Assembly (NCBI GenBank): GCA_016935975.1
Contig: JAFGPX010000145.1
Location: forward strand, 1 to 64,000
DNA from: Deltaproteobacteria bacterium
GTDB taxonomy: Bacteria > Myxococcota_A > Polyangia > Fen-1088
Length of the DNA stretch: 64,000 nucleotides
Direction: 5' to 3'
The notes under the pieces are model-generated. The model did no database searches, had not been told where the DNA came from, and worked only from the letters and a program-made list of their open reading frames with translations. Position 1 is the first letter of the stretch; each line of letters starts with the position of its first letter. Both the position numbers and the translations under genes were made by a program. Of this stretch, positions 15,401-24,924 are shown piece by piece.

Positions 15401-16827
15401 ATCACGCAGTTGGGACTGGCGCCCCAGGCCGTTTCGAAACAGCCCGCGTTGATCAGCTTGTCCTTGGACTCGAACTCGGTCACCGTGCCCGTGGTGCCCC
15501 CACCGGTCATCTCGTAGTACGGGAAGTAGCCGTCCTGGTAGTAAGTCATGAGCCCGAAGTTGACCACGTCGTAGTTCGACGAGATGACGTTGTTGATGGC
15601 CCGTTTGGCGATCACCATGCGCGAGGTGGCGGGGCCGCAGGAATCGCCGCTGGCGCAGTCCTTGTTCGAGGCACAGACCGTTAGGGACGCGCGGCACATG
15701 CGGATCGGCCCGGGCAAGGCCTTCTTTTCGGTCGACGGGCCGCAGATGTCGCTCGGCACCGCGGGCGGGATGCACGTGCTGGGCGTGGCCGGCACGCAGG
15801 TATTCGGCACAAGCTGGCAGGTGTTGGTCTGCTGCCGGCAATACGTGGAATTGCTGGGGCAGAGCTCGCACGGAGTGAACCCCTTCTCGCAAGGATTCGG
15901 CGGGCCCACGCAGGCGTTGGTCCAGTAGATGCACGTTTCTCCCGGGTTGCACTGGTTGTTGCTGTTGCAGGTGTTGCCGTTGAGCGAGCAACGGCCCTTC
16001 TTGGTGCCCGGGCACTCGACGGTCGTGCGGCAGGTCTCGTCCGTGCCCTGGCACTTCTGTTTGGTGGGACAGTCCGCGTGATCGCTGCAGCCCGAGGGCG
16101 GCGTGCCGCCGTTCGCGCAGTTGCCCGACGCCTTCTGCGGGCAGACCGCGTCCGTCTCGCAGACCTTGCTCGGGTCTTCTTGGCAATTCCCCGTGGTGCC
16201 GCACTTGTCGTCGAAGTTGGTGCACGAGGTGCTTCCGCACGGCGTGTCTCCGTCCATGCACCGGCCGATGGCCGCGCAGCCGCCCTCCGTCGTGCAGGAC
16301 AGCCCGCTGTAGCTGCACTTGCCGGACACGGCCGGACAATCGGCGTCGGTCGTACAAGCCGTCTTGCTGACCGAGCAGACCTTGGCCGACGGCATGCACT
16401 CTATGTCCGAGCCGCAGCTCTGGCTCGCGTCGGCCGAGCAGGTGCCGCGCCGGCAGTCTTCGTCCGAGTAGCACGACTTGCCCGAGGCCACGCAGTTGCC
16501 CATCAGGCCCGCCTGCCGGCAGTTGTAGCCGTTGTCGCAGTCCACGCCCGCCTCGGCCTTGTAGTAGAAGGTGCCGCCCGGCACGCCGGTCATGGAGCCC
16601 GAGGTGTCGAGCACGATGAGCATGTTGGCCTTGTGGATCTGGCGCTGGATGATGACCAGGGGGTTGACGCGCGCGTCGGCCCCCGGTACCAGGGCGAGGC
16701 TGCCGACTGCGGCCAAGGCGGCCGTCGCCCAGAAATGCATGCGCAACCGCGGGCTTGCCGGGCCGCGCGCCCTCCTGGAAGCGGTCTTCTTCACGTGTCG
16801 GACCATCGGCGGATTGACGCTTGCCAT
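12475..16827 (-). CDS. PilY1-like adhesin with vWA domain and Cys-rich modules
   Basis: Encodes 1450 residues. A long signal peptide (hydrophobic core HFWATAALAAVGSLAL) is followed by a vWA domain whose MIDAS motif DTSGSM is near residue 75. The domain is interrupted at about 95-390 by many disulfide-type Cys motifs with the pattern C.(S/T)D.DC....C. It resumes with YVLLITDGAANGPGDID and LGVRTYVIGFSGD. Residues about 920-1450 match the PilY1/PilC C-terminal beta-propeller (NSTPLDIASPG, then HLVYVGSSDAMLHAFF). PilY1 proteins sit at type IV pilus tips and combine adhesion with control of pilus retraction, so a role in gliding or adhesion is likely. No minor pilin genes are adjacent. A GAGAGGGAG site lies 9 bases before the ATG. 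Confidence 0.9.
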   Translation of the reverse strand: MASVNPPMVRHVKKTASRRARGPASPRLRMHFWATAALAAVGSLALVPGADARVNPLVIIQRQIHKANMLIVLDTSGSMTGVPGGTFYYKAEAGVDCDNGYNCRQAGLMGNCVASGKSCYSDEDCRRGTCSADASQSCGSDIECMPSAKVCSVSKTACTTDADCPAVSGKCSYSGLSCTTEGGCAAIGRCMDGDTPCGSTSCTNFDDKCGTTGNCQEDPSKVCETDAVCPQKASGNCANGGTPPSGCSDHADCPTKQKCQGTDETCRTTVECPGTKKGRCSLNGNTCNSNNQCNPGETCIYWTNACVGPPNPCEKGFTPCELCPSNSTYCRQQTNTCQLVPNTCVPATPSTCIPPAVPSDICGPSTEKKALPGPIRMCRASLTVCASNKDCASGDSCGPATSRMVIAKRAINNVISSNYDVVNFGLMTYYQDGYFPYYEMTGGGTTGTVTEFESKDKLINAGCFETAWGASPNCVISGTPMTLRLMQNSRYTVRTGPDSYVDAEQNFCGEICEVKGVGTGEYQGSFYQYDGVVGGNATSMVVMPSYTGKNIVHDAKNFTYYQALSNYYNGGLPPPFSFTDCETTGVCGAQCGGRAIAPYIDTAHDDNMSLAQSQVQTIGKRLEYASYGGLMAYWSTPTGCTLRNDSVSANPDNSVYHYMSALQTGDAARGIPVDPVACRSNYVLLITDGAANGPGDIDASGLSLCDKAECAAPDPEAAGCLCRSVLAAYRLWKDLGVRTYVIGFSGDVAAGPPLVINDNIARAGRTDADGDGVAPFALLAQREDELNDAIELAVLDAVRGSYSTAPTSSSAGTQQATTVAEGRYALDSRMDFPEWKGHLLSYDLMSLNTPCVNDENMMCPDIVWDAYTKLEAMDWRARRIYTWDGTDMVKFQIAADGSITNKAALAALGLGASPEEAERVARWAIGDPTFGNRARLGAIVNSTPLDIASPGDIPLPGGHAFFQRYMNRPHLVYVGSSDAMLHAFFLEDTTIGTTTYSAGTEAFAFAPPEMLPVIRRQYTQGGQRPSPYDHIFGLADSPKAKSLCIANCADAETAVWKTLLLMPEGYGGSEIFMLDVTDPFGSNGLAEPPFRVQWHSGYGAQKTAYDDALGNTISLPAFLMNKTSSLDDYRIIMTSGYPVTTGSTTQGRALLTSAARDGTIVTNKSLAPAASCAQEYTNLTDVATARDFAKNQDSKIIAAYFGDTAGRMWRYLLGGNPVAALDFGCDHPLHFCPTVAQIDRDSLVTNHAHEIYPVQVTNSNLDFDTTDLPPSKLIFWKEKAETDVNGNITAVVRDTEWGNGGKIELTVGNDAEICGVTAMDANGVITCSQSMPLNARPTATPLGVLKRDASGFQVYTMWYAPAPDGCTKGETFFTVHEMSSGDVEQRVGAMVASEPVTSPVVMRGQIMIFGAGGPYNVTGVSPDGVVAGLALPPATGTGQYNRLNWTELLE

Positions 16828-17088
16828 TGAGGCGAACTCCCTCTCAACATTGCAGCTTTTGCGAACCAGGAACTTTTTTCACCATATAAGTAGTATGTTG
16901 GCTTACCTTCTTAATTGAGCATCAAAGCAACTCTGCTGTTCCTGCGGGGATCGCGCGACCGGCTCAGGACTCTTTGCCCCTGCTGTCCGCGCACGGGTTC
17001 CAGAGCCAAACCGCAGCAACAACCGGACCAGAACTCGTGTAGTCCCCTTCCCCACCCGTGTCGCTTTTTCGGCGGACCAAAGCCCGCT
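16828..17088. promoter_or_regulatory. AT-rich divergent intergenic region
   Basis: This 261-bp gap separates the PilY1-like gene (leftward) from the CinA-type gene (rightward) and contains the most AT-rich short stretch in the window (about 16855-16920, including ATATAAGTAGTATG). It probably holds the promoters of both genes. I cannot assign confident -35/-10 pairs. Confidence 0.35.
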
Positions 17089-17850
17089 ATGGTTGCCCAG
17101 ATGCCCCGTCCCGCTCCCGCCCCAACCGCCGCCATCATCGTCATCGGCGACGAGGTGCTTTCGGGCAAGGTCGAGGAGCAGAACGCCCGCTTTCTGGTGC
17201 GCGAGTTGCGCGCGCTCGGCGTCGCCGTGCGCCGCATCGAGGTCGTTCCGGACGTCGAGGACGAGATAGCATCCGTCGTGCGCGCGGCGGCCGCGGCCCA
17301 CGATCATGTCTTCACCAGCGGCGGCGTCGGCCCCACGCATGACGACGTGACCGTCGCGGGAATCGCCGCTGCCTTCGGAGTGCCCGTGGTGCGCGATCGG
17401 TATCTGGCGGACCTCATCCGAGAGGTCGGAGGCGACCGCTTCTTCGAGCGCGACTTGCGAGGGGCCGACGTGCCCGAGGGCGCGGTGCTGCTCCGAGGCG
17501 ACGGCAGCCCGCAGGCGCGCTGGCCCGTGGTGGCCATGCGCAACGTCTACGTGCTGCCCGGCGTGCCCTCCATCCTGCAGCGCAAGTTCGCCACGATTCG
17601 CGAGCGCTTCCGAGCGGCGCCCTTCGTGAGCCGCCAGCTCTACTCGCGGGAGTGCGAGGGCGCCATCGCCGATGCGCTCGACAAGGCCGCGGCCGACTTT
17701 CCCGGCGTGGCCATCGGCTCGTACCCGCACCTGGACGCGCCCGACCACAGGGTGCTGGTCACCCTCGACGGCCGCGACCGAGCCGCGGTCGAAGGCGCCT
17801 GCGCCCAGCTACTCGCGGCCCTAGGGCCGGCCATCGTGCGCGTCGAGTAG
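17089..17850 (+). CDS. CinA/MoaB-type molybdopterin-binding-fold protein
   Basis: ATG 17089 gives 253 residues; ATG 17101 is equally possible, and the open frame back to 16915 encodes an implausible Cys/Pro-rich leader. Residues about 10-175 are the MoCF/CinA N-terminal fold: AAIIVIGDEVLSGKVEEQN, FTSGGVGPTHDDVTVAGIA, and a C-terminal half with NVYVLPGVPSILQRKF. The family includes CinA N-domains (ADP-ribose and NMN metabolism), FAD-synthase-like proteins and molybdopterin enzymes. The deamidase domain of full CinA is missing, so the exact reaction is uncertain. TATGGT 7 bases before ATG 17101 could be a -10 box for a leaderless message. A dispersed palindrome follows. Confidence 0.85.
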   Translation: MVAQMPRPAPAPTAAIIVIGDEVLSGKVEEQNARFLVRELRALGVAVRRIEVVPDVEDEIASVVRAAAAAHDHVFTSGGVGPTHDDVTVAGIAAAFGVPVVRDRYLADLIREVGGDRFFERDLRGADVPEGAVLLRGDGSPQARWPVVAMRNVYVLPGVPSILQRKFATIRERFRAAPFVSRQLYSRECEGAIADALDKAAADFPGVAIGSYPHLDAPDHRVLVTLDGRDRAAVEGACAQLLAALGPAIVRVE

Positions 17851-17856
17851 GCTTTG

Positions 17857-17932
17857 CCCTCACCCGCCCGGCTGCGCCGGGCGACCTCTCCCCGCTGTCG
17901 CGGGGCGAGGTGACATGGCCGCTGCGCGGCCG
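17857..17932. repeat. Multi-hairpin CCCTCACCC-type dispersed repeat
   Basis: Begins CCCTCACCC at 17857 and contains three consecutive hairpins: CGCCCGG/CCGGGCG (about 17865-17883), CCTC.CCCCG/CGGGG.GAGG (about 17885-17910) and GGCCGC/GCGGCC. Related copies lie at about 58572-58694 and 60520-60573. Such elements occur between genes in many proteobacteria. Here it separates the CinA-type gene from hisS. Confidence 0.65.
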
Positions 17933-17950
17933 CTGCACCGAGGCAGATGG

Positions 17951-17966
17951 TGCTATAACGCGGCCG
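17951..17966 (+). promoter_or_regulatory. Extended -10 promoter, probably leaderless, for hisS
   Basis: TGCTATAAC at 17951-17959 is an extended -10 (TGnTATAAC). The GTG start of hisS follows after 6 bases with no ribosome site, so transcription may begin at the start codon. A -35 element is not recognisable. Confidence 0.4.
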
Positions 17967-19240
17967 TGGCCGAGCTACCCCAGAACGTCAAGGGAATGAA
18001 CGACATCCTGCCGCCCGAGGTCGCGAAGTGGCAGTTCGTCGAGGAGAAGGCGCGCCAGATCCTCGACGCCTTCGCCTACCGCGAGCTGCGCACGCCGATT
18101 CTCGAGTACACGCCGCTTTTCCAGCGCACGGTCGGCGAAACGACCGAGGTGGTGGAGAAGCAGATGTACACCTTCCCCGACCGCGACGGCAGCAGCGTCA
18201 GCATGCGCCCCGAGGGCACCGCCTCCGCGGTACGGGCCTACATCGCCCGCTCGCAATGGAATCGCGAGCCGGTCACCCGCTGGTACTACCTGGGGCCCAT
18301 GTTCCGCCACGAGCGCGCCCAGCGCGGCCGCCTGCGCCAGTTCCACCAGATCGGGGCCGAGGTCTTCGGGATCCCTGGGCCGTCCGTCGACGCCGAGATG
18401 ATCGCCATGCTGGTGGCGCTGCTGCTCGACCTGGGGCTGGCGGCGGTCGACCTGGAAGTGGCGGTCAACAGCCTGGGCGATCCGGACGAACGCGCCACCT
18501 ACCGCGAGGCGCTGCGCGCGTACTTCTCGGCCCACGCCGACAAGCTGGACGATTTCTCCCGGCGGCGGTTGGAGAGCAATCCCCTGCGCATCCTCGATTC
18601 CAAGGATCCCCGGGTGCAGGCCCTGGCGGCGAGCGCCCCCATCCTGCTCGACACGCTCGGCGAGAGATCCCGGCAGCACTTGGCGGCCGTGCGCGGCCAC
18701 CTCGCCGATCTGGGCGTCGCGAGCCAGGTCGATCCGCGGCTCGTGCGCGGGCTCGACTACTACACCGGCACCACCTTCGAGATCAAAGCCAAGGTCGGCG
18801 GGTTGGGCGCGCAGAACACCCTGGCGGGCGGCGGACGCTACGACCGGCTGGTATCCTCGCTGGGCGGCCCCGAGATTCCGGCCATCGGCTTCGCCTTGGG
18901 TGTCGAGCGCGTGCTTCTGGCCATGAGCCAACCGGCCGAGAGCTTCGAATCCGGCCTCACTCTTTACGTCGCCGTGCTCGGCGAGAAGGCGCGCGCATTC
19001 GCCCTGCCGCTGGCCCATCGCCTGCGCCTAGGCGGGATCCGCACCGAAATCGAGCACCGCGAGATCGGGCTCAAGGCTCAGCTCAAGCGCGCCGACGCCC
19101 TGCGCACGCGGTTGGCCCTCATGATTGGCGACAACGAGCTCGCCGCCGGCAAGTTCGTGCTGCGCGATCTCGTCAAGCGCGAGCAGAGCGAGGTGCGCGC
19201 GGACGAGATTGAGCCGCGCATACGCCAGGCGATGGACTAG
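17966..19240 (+). CDS. hisS: Histidyl-tRNA synthetase
   Basis: GTG 17966 gives 424 residues starting MAELPQNVKGMNDILPPE, the usual class II HisRS N-terminus; the open frame further upstream lies in a repeat. Motif 2 is YYLGPMFRHERAQRGRLRQF near residue 105. The histidine-specific HisA segment is RGLDYYTGTTFEI near 262, motif 3 is GFALGVERVLLAM, and an anticodon-binding domain fills the last 90 residues. The enzyme charges tRNA-His. The window also carries the tRNA-His(GTG) gene 20 kb away. Confidence 0.96.
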   Translation: MAELPQNVKGMNDILPPEVAKWQFVEEKARQILDAFAYRELRTPILEYTPLFQRTVGETTEVVEKQMYTFPDRDGSSVSMRPEGTASAVRAYIARSQWNREPVTRWYYLGPMFRHERAQRGRLRQFHQIGAEVFGIPGPSVDAEMIAMLVALLLDLGLAAVDLEVAVNSLGDPDERATYREALRAYFSAHADKLDDFSRRRLESNPLRILDSKDPRVQALAASAPILLDTLGERSRQHLAAVRGHLADLGVASQVDPRLVRGLDYYTGTTFEIKAKVGGLGAQNTLAGGGRYDRLVSSLGGPEIPAIGFALGVERVLLAMSQPAESFESGLTLYVAVLGEKARAFALPLAHRLRLGGIRTEIEHREIGLKAQLKRADALRTRLALMIGDNELAAGKFVLRDLVKREQSEVRADEIEPRIRQAMD

Positions 19241-19307
19241 GGGCTGCCCGCCAAGGGCGCGATGGAGTGCGCCCTGGTTGCCCAGATGACGTTGGCGGAG
19301 GCGGGCC

Positions 19308-19361
19308 TTGATGGGCGGAGCCAGAGTGGGTCGGGGTCTGGGAACCCTCCCAGGGCCCCCG
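19308..19361. repeat. GGGAACCCT-type dispersed palindrome
   Basis: On the minus strand this reads CCCTGGGAGGGTTCCCA and then CTCTGGCTCCGCC, closely matching 44970-45032. It lies between the convergent ends of hisS and the diadenylate cyclase gene, in a 124-bp gap with no other feature. Confidence 0.6.
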
Positions 19362-19364
19362 TCA

Positions 19365-20246
19365 CTACGACCTGCGGATCCGCGACGCCAGCTCGAGGAC
19401 CGCGCGACCGTGGCGAAAGACGCGCACCGTGCCCGTGGTCTGCGACACCACCACGGCGATGGCCTCGGTCTCGTGCGTGATGCCGGCGGCGGCCATGTGG
19501 CGCGAGCCCAGCCCGAGCGGGATGCGCACCTCCTTCTCCTCGAAGTTGAGGTAGCGGCCCGCCGCCAGCACCACGCCGTCCTCGCGCAGCACGAAGGCGC
19601 CGTCGAGCACGGCGAAGGCGCGCAGGGCGCGCTTGACCTCGGGCGAGAGCATGTTGCGCTCGTCCTCGGAGTAGCCCTGAAACGGGTTCAAGCTGAGCGG
19701 CCGCGACTGCTCCATGACTCGGCTCGAGTCGCCGATGACGAACAGCGTCCCCACCGGCCGCCCCTCCCAGCCTTCCACGCCGACGGTGACCGCGAGATCG
19801 ATGAGCGCCTCGAGGATCTCGGCCGATACGCCCTCGCTGCGCAAGAACCCGAAGCCCACGTCCTCGTCGTCCGGGCCCACGTCGACCACCAGGATGGAGT
19901 CCGGCTTGCCCACCGTCCGCGCCGACAGCAGGGCCACCACCACCTCACCCTCGGCGTAGAGGCCGCGAGCGATGCCACCGATCAGGGCCAGCTTCAGCTT
20001 CTCGGTCCGTCCGAGGTCGTACTGGGGCAGCGGAATGACCCGGACGCCCGAGGCCTCGACCACCGCGCGCTGGGCCGGGCTGACCACGGCCTGCACCAGC
20101 TTCTTGCGCGCCGTGGCCTTGCCGCGGAAGACCTCCTCGGGCAGGAGCAGATCGCCGACGTAGAGCAGGTGATCGAACGACCGCTTCGAGGCCAGGGCAA
20201 CGGCCGACTTGATGACCTCGATGTGGGTGGCGCGCGTCTTGGCCAT
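19365..20246 (-). CDS. Diadenylate cyclase, DacZ-like (c-di-AMP synthase)
   Basis: Encodes 293 residues in two parts. Residues 1-150 form a pyruvate-kinase-C-like alpha/beta domain (HIEVIKSAVALASKRSFDHL...YVGDLL, then DSILVVDVG). Residues about 160-290 are the DAC (DisA_N) catalytic domain, with AVLDGAFVLREDG near residue 215 (DGA motif) and SRHMAAAGITHETEA near 249 (RHR-type motif, third position Met). The C-terminus has TTGTVRVFRHG. This pairing matches archaeal DacZ rather than membrane-bound CdaA or DNA-binding DisA. It should make cyclic di-AMP from two ATP in the cytoplasm, although the Met in place of the third motif residue deserves a test. It is a single gene convergent with hisS. 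Confidence 0.82.
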   Translation of the reverse strand: MAKTRATHIEVIKSAVALASKRSFDHLLYVGDLLLPEEVFRGKATARKKLVQAVVSPAQRAVVEASGVRVIPLPQYDLGRTEKLKLALIGGIARGLYAEGEVVVALLSARTVGKPDSILVVDVGPDDEDVGFGFLRSEGVSAEILEALIDLAVTVGVEGWEGRPVGTLFVIGDSSRVMEQSRPLSLNPFQGYSEDERNMLSPEVKRALRAFAVLDGAFVLREDGVVLAAGRYLNFEEKEVRIPLGLGSRHMAAAGITHETEAIAVVVSQTTGTVRVFRHGRAVLELASRIRRS

Positions 20247-20323
20247 GGCGGGCTCCGAGGGGCTTCATGTTACGCGATGGTTCCGTCGGCGCAAAGCCAG
20301 GATCGCAACTGGATTCAAGCCAT

Positions 20324-21898
20324 CTACGGAGCCCGGTGGTACTCCTGAGTCCTGTCCTGCCAACCGTACGCATCCCCCTGGCGGACGAGGCGGATGATGC
20401 GCAGATCGGGCAGGCGCGTCAGGACCTCGTCGAGATCGGGGGCCTCCTCGCGCCGCGCCTGGCCCACGATGCGTTCGCCGCCGAAACGATACGCCCCGGC
20501 CGGCGGCAGCGGCGGCTCGGCCAGAAGAAAGCGGAGGCGCTCGGCCAGGCCGGTCGGCAGCCACACGAACGACGCGGGGACGTCGGCGAGCACGACGTGC
20601 TCCGGGCGCGGCTCGCGCTTGTTGGCGAGGAGCTTGATGGCCAAGTCCAGATCCTTGACCCCGCCGCGCACGAGGAAGAGTCGGTGTCCGCGGCGAAGCC
20701 CGTCGTTGACGGCTGCGTCGGCCGCGGCCACGGCCTGGCGGTACAGACGGATCTCGCCGGCGCGATGGTGCCCCGACAGAATACCGAGACAAAGAAGGAA
20801 TGCCACGGCCGCTCCGACCACGAGACGGCTGGCGGCCCCAAGCGCGATGGCCGCGAGCAGGAACAGCCCGGCCGCCGGCAGGTAGAAGTAGCGCGCGCCC
20901 ACCACCCAACCGGCCGCCGGCAGCGGCAGCAACGCGAGCCCGGCGAAGATCGCGGCGAAACGAGACAAGGGGTGTCGCCGCCACGCGACCGCGGTCGTGG
21001 CCGCCAGCAGCGCCACCCCCGCCGCCCACGCTGCCCACTCGGGCAAGGGCGCGTACGCGGTCACGGCATGCACCAATCCCGAGGCGAGCTGTATTCCCCG
21101 CCCGAACCACGGCGCGGAAGGATCGTCGGTCCCCCCTAGCCCGCCCAGGATCACAAAGCGTGCGACAAGAAACACGGCCAGCGCGCCCAAGTGTGGCGCC
21201 AGCGAGAGGAGCACGGCCTTGCCCGGCGACGATCCCCCTTGCTGCCTGACGCGGAACCAACCCCCGGCGAAGAGCAGCGCCGGCAGCACGAGGGCCGTCT
21301 CCTTGCAGAAAAAGGCCAGCGCCGCCAGCAGCACGGAGAGGGCACGCGCCCGCCGGCCGGACCCCAGGAAAGCCACCATCGCCCCCAGCATCGCGCTCGC
21401 GGCCAGCAAATCGGTGCTGGCCGAGAACCACAGCGCGGCTTGCCGCTGCGCCGGCGCGACGAAAAAGAGAACTCCGGCAAGAAGCGCCGTGCGCTTCGCG
21501 AGCCCAAGCCGAAGCCCCAAGTTGACGAGCAGAACGGCGCACAGCAGGTGGAGCAAGAAGGACACGAGCGCGAAGGCCCAGGCCCGCCCGTCCGCGAGCC
21601 GTTCGAGGACCCACCAAAGCAGCATGGGCAGAGGCCGGTAGTACTCCCCGCCGTGCTTGTCGGAAACGAAAGCGGCAAGTGGATTGTCTTCCAGTCTGCC
21701 GTACAGGCGGAAGATGTAGTCGTCGCTCAAGAAGGTGGTCGCCGCCGCGAAGTCCCAGCCGACCAGCGCCAGCAAGGCGACGGCAGCGAGCGGCCAGAGA
21801 ATCTGTTTCCCACGCAACTGCAATCGGCTGGAATCTAGTCGAATTCCCGGGCCAGCGACGCAGAAGAAACCACCGAGGCGCACAGACCATGGAGACAT
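20324..21898 (-). CDS. Multi-pass membrane protein, GT-C glycosyltransferase-like
   Basis: Starting at ATG 21898 the protein has 524 residues; ATG 21931 is also possible, and anything further upstream runs into a dispersed repeat. After a short cytoplasmic N-terminus, about ten hydrophobic helices span residues 35-400. The first loop contains DFAAATTFLSDDYIFRLYGR and YYRPLPMLLWWVLE. An acidic 'SDD' in the first extracytoplasmic loop is typical of GT-C/PMT-like glycosyltransferases that use lipid-phosphate sugars. The last 120 residues form a soluble domain. The acceptor is unknown and no other glycan genes are adjacent. Confidence 0.7.
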   Translation of the reverse strand: MSPWSVRLGGFFCVAGPGIRLDSSRLQLRGKQILWPLAAVALLALVGWDFAAATTFLSDDYIFRLYGRLEDNPLAAFVSDKHGGEYYRPLPMLLWWVLERLADGRAWAFALVSFLLHLLCAVLLVNLGLRLGLAKRTALLAGVLFFVAPAQRQAALWFSASTDLLAASAMLGAMVAFLGSGRRARALSVLLAALAFFCKETALVLPALLFAGGWFRVRQQGGSSPGKAVLLSLAPHLGALAVFLVARFVILGGLGGTDDPSAPWFGRGIQLASGLVHAVTAYAPLPEWAAWAAGVALLAATTAVAWRRHPLSRFAAIFAGLALLPLPAAGWVVGARYFYLPAAGLFLLAAIALGAASRLVVGAAVAFLLCLGILSGHHRAGEIRLYRQAVAAADAAVNDGLRRGHRLFLVRGGVKDLDLAIKLLANKREPRPEHVVLADVPASFVWLPTGLAERLRFLLAEPPLPPAGAYRFGGERIVGQARREEAPDLDEVLTRLPDLRIIRLVRQGDAYGWQDRTQEYHRAP

Positions 21899-21960
21899 CC
21901 GTCCGGCGACCACAACAAGGACATCGGCCATCCGCAGCGCGTCGGCAGGAGATGGGTTGA

Positions 21961-22056
21961 ACCACAGAGAACACGGAGGACACAGAGCCCGGAGACGGCA
22001 TGAGGTTTTCGGATTGAGGCTTCTCAAACCCGTCCGTCCTCTGTGCTCTCTGTGGT
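21961..22056. repeat. Palindromic CAGAG-type element between membrane-protein and helicase genes
   Basis: The left arm starting at 21961 (ACCACAGAGAACACGGAGGA) and right arm ending at 22056 (reverse complement ACCACAGAGAGCACAGAGGA) are nearly perfect inverted copies separated by about 50 bases. It lies in the gap between the divergent membrane-protein and XPB genes and could overlap their promoters. Confidence 0.75.
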
Positions 22057-22083
22057 GAGTGGTTTTGTGCGAAACTCGCCTGC

Positions 22084-23473
<1,390 letters not shown>

Positions 23474-23487
<14 letters not shown>

Positions 23488-24682
23488 TCTCGTCCACGCG
23501 CGCCGCCGCGGCGACAGCCTAGTGGTCGTGTCGCTTCCGCATGCCCAGCGCCCACGCGCGCTCGAGCTGGCCGGCACGGCGCTTTCCTTGGTGCGCGCGC
23601 ACCTGGGGCTGCCGCGCGGAGCGCTGCTCGAGGCGTGGAGCCAGGTGGCCATCGCGCCCGCCGAGCAGCGCTTGGCGCGCGGTCTCTTCAAGCTGGCGCT
23701 CGACGCCTGCGAGTTCGAGGAGGGCGCGACGCTCGCGCCCGTCGAGCTACGCCGCGAGATCTTCACGGCGGCCGCTGCCGCGCGTGCTTCGGGCCGCGAC
23801 TTCGACCGCGCCGCCATACTGGCCGGCGTCGCGCGGGCTCACGGCGTGGAGGCGGATGTGATCGAGGAGGCCCTGTACTCCGACCTGCCGAGCGCGCACG
23901 TCCTGCGCAAGGCCGACCTGCCTTCGCCCGAGGGCCTGCTCGCCCTGCACGACCTGGCCTCGCACCAGGCGGTATTGCTGCGCGCCGTGCGCGTGCAAGC
24001 GCGGGTGTTCTGCGCCGGCGCCCTCGACTATCGCGCTCTCTTTCGCACGCTGAAGTTCCACCGCCTGCTCTACGAGATCAGCCGTCAAGACGGGGACAGA
24101 GGCTATGCCATCGACCTCGACGGGCCCATGAGCCTCTTCGAGCAGACCACCAAATACGGCCTCAACCTGGCGCTGGCCCTGCCCGCCATCATGGCCTGCG
24201 CTGCCTGGGAGGTGCGCGCCGACGTACGCTGGGGCAAGGACCGCCGTCCGCTGCGCTACCACCTCAAGGGCAGGAAGGCTTCTGCGCCCATCGACCACGC
24301 CGCCGAGCTTCCCGACGAGGTCGCGGCCCTGCTCGCCGACTTGCCCCGCCTGCAGTCTCCCTGGCAGGCCGCGCCCTCGGAAGCGATCCTGAGCCTGCCC
24401 GGCATCGGCGTGTGCGTTCCCGACCTCGAATTCGTCCACCGCGAGAGCGGCCAGCGCGTCTTCCTGGAGGTGCTCGGCTTCTGGAGCCGCGACGCCGTGT
24501 GGAAGCGCATCGAGATGGCCAAGGCCGGCCTGCCCTTCCCGGTCGTCTTTGCCGTCGGCAAGCACTTGCGCGTGAGCGAGGAAGCCTTGCCCGCCGAGGC
24601 CTCCGCCACCCTCTACGTCTACGCCCGCACCCCGCAGGCCCGCACGGTTCTCGAACGCGTGCAGGCCGTAGCCCGACGGTAG
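23474..24682 (+). CDS. Bax1-like (DUF790) nuclease, XPB partner
   Basis: TTG 23474 gives 402 residues starting MLTADLVHARRRGD, which matches the normal DUF790 start. The protein is mostly helical. The C-terminal nuclease-like core is seen as CVPDLEFVHRESGQRVFLEV followed by LGFWSRD near residues 315-345, a PD-(D/E)xK-like arrangement usual for this family. Archaeal Bax1 binds XPB and cuts DNA bubbles, as XPG/XPF do in eukaryotic nucleotide excision repair. The 14-bp overlap with the helicase gene indicates translational coupling and a stoichiometric complex. A long palindrome follows the stop. Confidence 0.88.
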
Positions 24683-24711
24683 CTCGGAATGCGGGATCGT
24701 CTACGGGAAGA

Positions 24712-24910
24712 ACCGCAGAGGACACGGAGAACACGGAGGATGGGATAGTCCAGATCTGTGTTCGGGATCCCTCACCTCCACCACCACACGTGGCTTGGGT
24801 AGCGACAAGACGGCTCCGCATGGTCCTGGGCACGGCAACGCCGCCAGCATCTCGCACCGGGATCCGAACCCCTTCCCCTCCGGCTCTGTGTTCTCCGTGT
24901 CCTCTGTGGT
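24712..24910. repeat. 199-bp palindromic element with 27-bp arms between convergent genes
   Basis: The left arm starts at 24712 (ACCGCAGAGGACACGGAGAA) and the right arm ends at 24910 (reverse complement ACCACAGAGGACACGGAGAA); over 27 bp they differ at two positions. A weaker inner inverted repeat around GGGATCC (about 24765 and 24870) is nested inside. The element fills the gap between the stops of bax1 and the giant TPR gene. It could form a bidirectional terminator hairpin or be a MITE-like mobile remnant; no terminal duplication was confirmed. Confidence 0.75.
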
Positions 24911-24924
24911 GAATCCCTACCGGC

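Noticed and set aside
24712-24910. Insertion sequence
   Set aside because: Inverted arms are present but there is no transposase, and no flanking duplication could be recognised by eye.
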